Positions 63,163-64,000 of a DNA stretch of 64,000 nucleotides are shown one piece after another (positions within the stretch are counted from its first letter, which is position 1; every line of letters starts with the position of its first letter). The stretch is from Mycolicibacterium phocaicum. GTDB lineage: Bacteria > Actinomycetota > Actinomycetes > Mycobacteriales > Mycobacteriaceae. Below the pieces are notes generated by a model. It saw nothing but the letters and a program-made list of their open reading frames with translations. It made no database searches and had not been told where the DNA came from. The DNA is taken from contig NZ_AP022616.1 of assembly GCF_010731115.1 (NCBI RefSeq), positions 3,472,001-3,536,000 on the forward strand, given 5' to 3'. Position numbers and translations under genes: made by a program.

Positions 63163-63297
63163 ATGTGGGTGGTCGAGGTCAACGTGAAGGGCCGTCGCTT
63201 CACGCATACCGTCCTGGGTGCCAACGAGCGGCTGCGTGAAGCTGCGCGGGGCATGCAGGACCGGATGACGCGACTGCGGAACCGGGTCACGCATTGA
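63163..63297 (+). CDS. 44-aa ORF coupled to the downstream TetR gene
   Basis: A 44-codon open frame starts at ATG 63163 with AAGGAGG 5 bases upstream, and its stop overlaps the next start as TTGA. The product is basic (MWVVEVNVKGRRFTHTVLGA, then Arg-rich to the end), with a short beta pattern and a helix. No family is recognised. The strong site and exact overlap argue for a translated leader or a small partner protein of the TetR regulator. Confidence 0.7.
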   Translation: MWVVEVNVKGRRFTHTVLGANERLREAARGMQDRMTRLRNRVTH

Positions 63298-63929
63298 CGT
63301 CAGCTGAGCCCGTCGCCAAGACGGTCAACAAGCGGGGCGCGACGCGGGAACGCATGGTGCGCAGCGCCGCCGCTGTGCTGCGCGAGCGCGGCGCGGCAGG
63401 CGTGACCATCGACGAGGTGCTGGTCCGCAGCGGCGCCCCACGCGGCTCGGTCTACCACCACTTTCCCGAGGGCCGCAGCCAGCTGCTGATCGAGGCGCTG
63501 CAGTTCGCCGGTGATGCGATCGCCGCGCATATCGACGCGTCCGCCGCGTACGGCGGCATCGCCCTCGTCCGCGGATTCGTCACCTTCTGGGATCGCATCC
63601 TCGCCGACAGTGACTTCACCGCCGGGTGCCCGGTGGTCGCGGCTGCCGTCGGGTCGGGTGACGAAGCGCCGACCCTGACCCCCATCGCCGCCGAGATCTT
63701 CGATCGGTGGCGCACCGCGCTCGGACACGCCTTCACTGCCGAAGGCTTCAGCGACAGCGACTCGTCAGCGCTGGCGGTCACCTGCCTGGCCGCGCTCGAG
63801 GGCGCCGTGGTCCTGAGCCGCTCGTCGCAGAGCGTCGAACCGCTGCACGACGTCGCCACGCAACTCGAATTCCTCATCAAGGCAAAGGCTTTCGTCAAGA
63901 ACAACGGCCTGCCGACCGCCGGCGGTTAG
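63294..63929 (+). CDS. TetR-family regulator
   Basis: This 211-residue TetR regulator has its HTH in MVRSAAAVLRERGAAGVTID and SGAPRGSVYHHFPEGRSQLL. The C-terminal domain (GCPVVAAAVGSGDE, then LAALEGAVVLSRSSQSVEPL) fits the group of mycobacterial TetR proteins with a conserved Cys near residue 114. TTG 63294 is chosen because it overlaps the stop of the 44-aa ORF. It probably regulates the divergent echA1 gene or itself. The ligand is unknown. Confidence 0.85.
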   Translation: MTSAEPVAKTVNKRGATRERMVRSAAAVLRERGAAGVTIDEVLVRSGAPRGSVYHHFPEGRSQLLIEALQFAGDAIAAHIDASAAYGGIALVRGFVTFWDRILADSDFTAGCPVVAAAVGSGDEAPTLTPIAAEIFDRWRTALGHAFTAEGFSDSDSSALAVTCLAALEGAVVLSRSSQSVEPLHDVATQLEFLIKAKAFVKNNGLPTAGG

Positions 63930-64000
63930 CCTTCCGCGCGAGCCCACCGCGCGCACACGAAGTCCCCGTTCACCGCGGATTCCAATAGCTTCCACTCCGA
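63926..64000 (-). CDS. C-terminal end of a minus-strand gene
   Basis: The last 24 codons of a minus-strand frame (SEWKLLESAVNGDFVCARWA, then RAEG and TAA at 63928-63926) run off the right edge. The composition is protein-like and the stop overlaps the TetR stop. No family can be named from so short a piece. Confidence 0.4.
   Translation of the reverse strand, partial: SEWKLLESAVNGDFVCARWARAEG

Overview
The window looks like the chromosome of a mycobacterium, most likely a rapidly growing Mycolicibacterium-type species. The GC content is high, starts are often GTG or TTG, and the right two thirds follow the gene content of M. tuberculosis Rv0222-Rv0244c: echA1, an aldehyde dehydrogenase, a methyltransferase, a glycosyltransferase, Rv0226c, Rv0227c, Rv0228, aftD, Rv0236A, lpqI, a TetR gene, htdX, fabG4, fadA2 and fadE5. 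Gene names rest on recognising protein families by eye; no database search was run.

Region 1 (1-2048) is insertion-sequence debris. A partial IS21-type istA on the minus strand runs off the left edge, its terminal repeats lie near 1655-1726, and it abuts the 3' part of an IS3-type orfB.

Region 2 (2122-21487) is a surface-polysaccharide locus with visibly lower GC. Three coupled plus-strand genes (hexapeptide acyltransferase, acyl carrier protein, LnmK-like hot-dog protein) face a long minus-strand block: gmd and fcl (GDP-fucose supply), a WcaI-like glycosyltransferase, a polyprenyl-phosphate sugar transferase, a methyltransferase, a lipase-like lipoprotein, a frameshifted condensation-type acyltransferase, a membrane protein, two Wzz-like proteins with degenerate ATPase domains, a flippase, a Wzy-like polymerase, two SGNH proteins (one without its catalytic residues) and a GT4 glycosyltransferase. 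Together they suggest a Wzx/Wzy-type acylated, fucose-containing polysaccharide or glycolipid.

Region 3 (22289-42305) is lipid and general metabolism. fadE5 and the fadA2 / fabG4-htdX pair share a candidate operator (TTAC-N6-GTAA). Between them lie an AbiEi/DUF559-type gene flanked by a repeat family, a PucR regulator divergent from a fadD-phaC-phaZ operon, a VIT-type transporter, an LLM-type oxidoreductase, a TDT transporter with a DUF488 gene, and an SDR-MerR operon with a palindromic operator.

Region 4 (42366-45385) is a BtuFCD-type ABC transporter preceded by a cobalamin riboswitch. Region 5 (45586-61378) is the envelope and arabinan locus: TetR, lpqI, Rv0236A, aftD, Rv0228, Rv0227c, Rv0226c, a second copy of the polyprenyl sugar transferase, a glycosyltransferase, a methyltransferase and an aldehyde dehydrogenase. 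Region 6 (61551-64000) has a 73-aa protein, echA1, a 44-aa ORF coupled to a TetR gene, and the end of a minus-strand gene.

The most unusual signals are three families of short palindromic repeats. One of them, with 22-bp arms around a GTGAG loop, sits in frame inside two neighbouring membrane-protein genes (aftD and the Rv0226c homologue), read in different frames. Others are the coupled acyltransferase-ACP-LnmK trio, the paired degenerate Wzz and SGNH proteins, the duplicated sugar transferase, and two genes whose conserved N-termini lack a canonical start codon.
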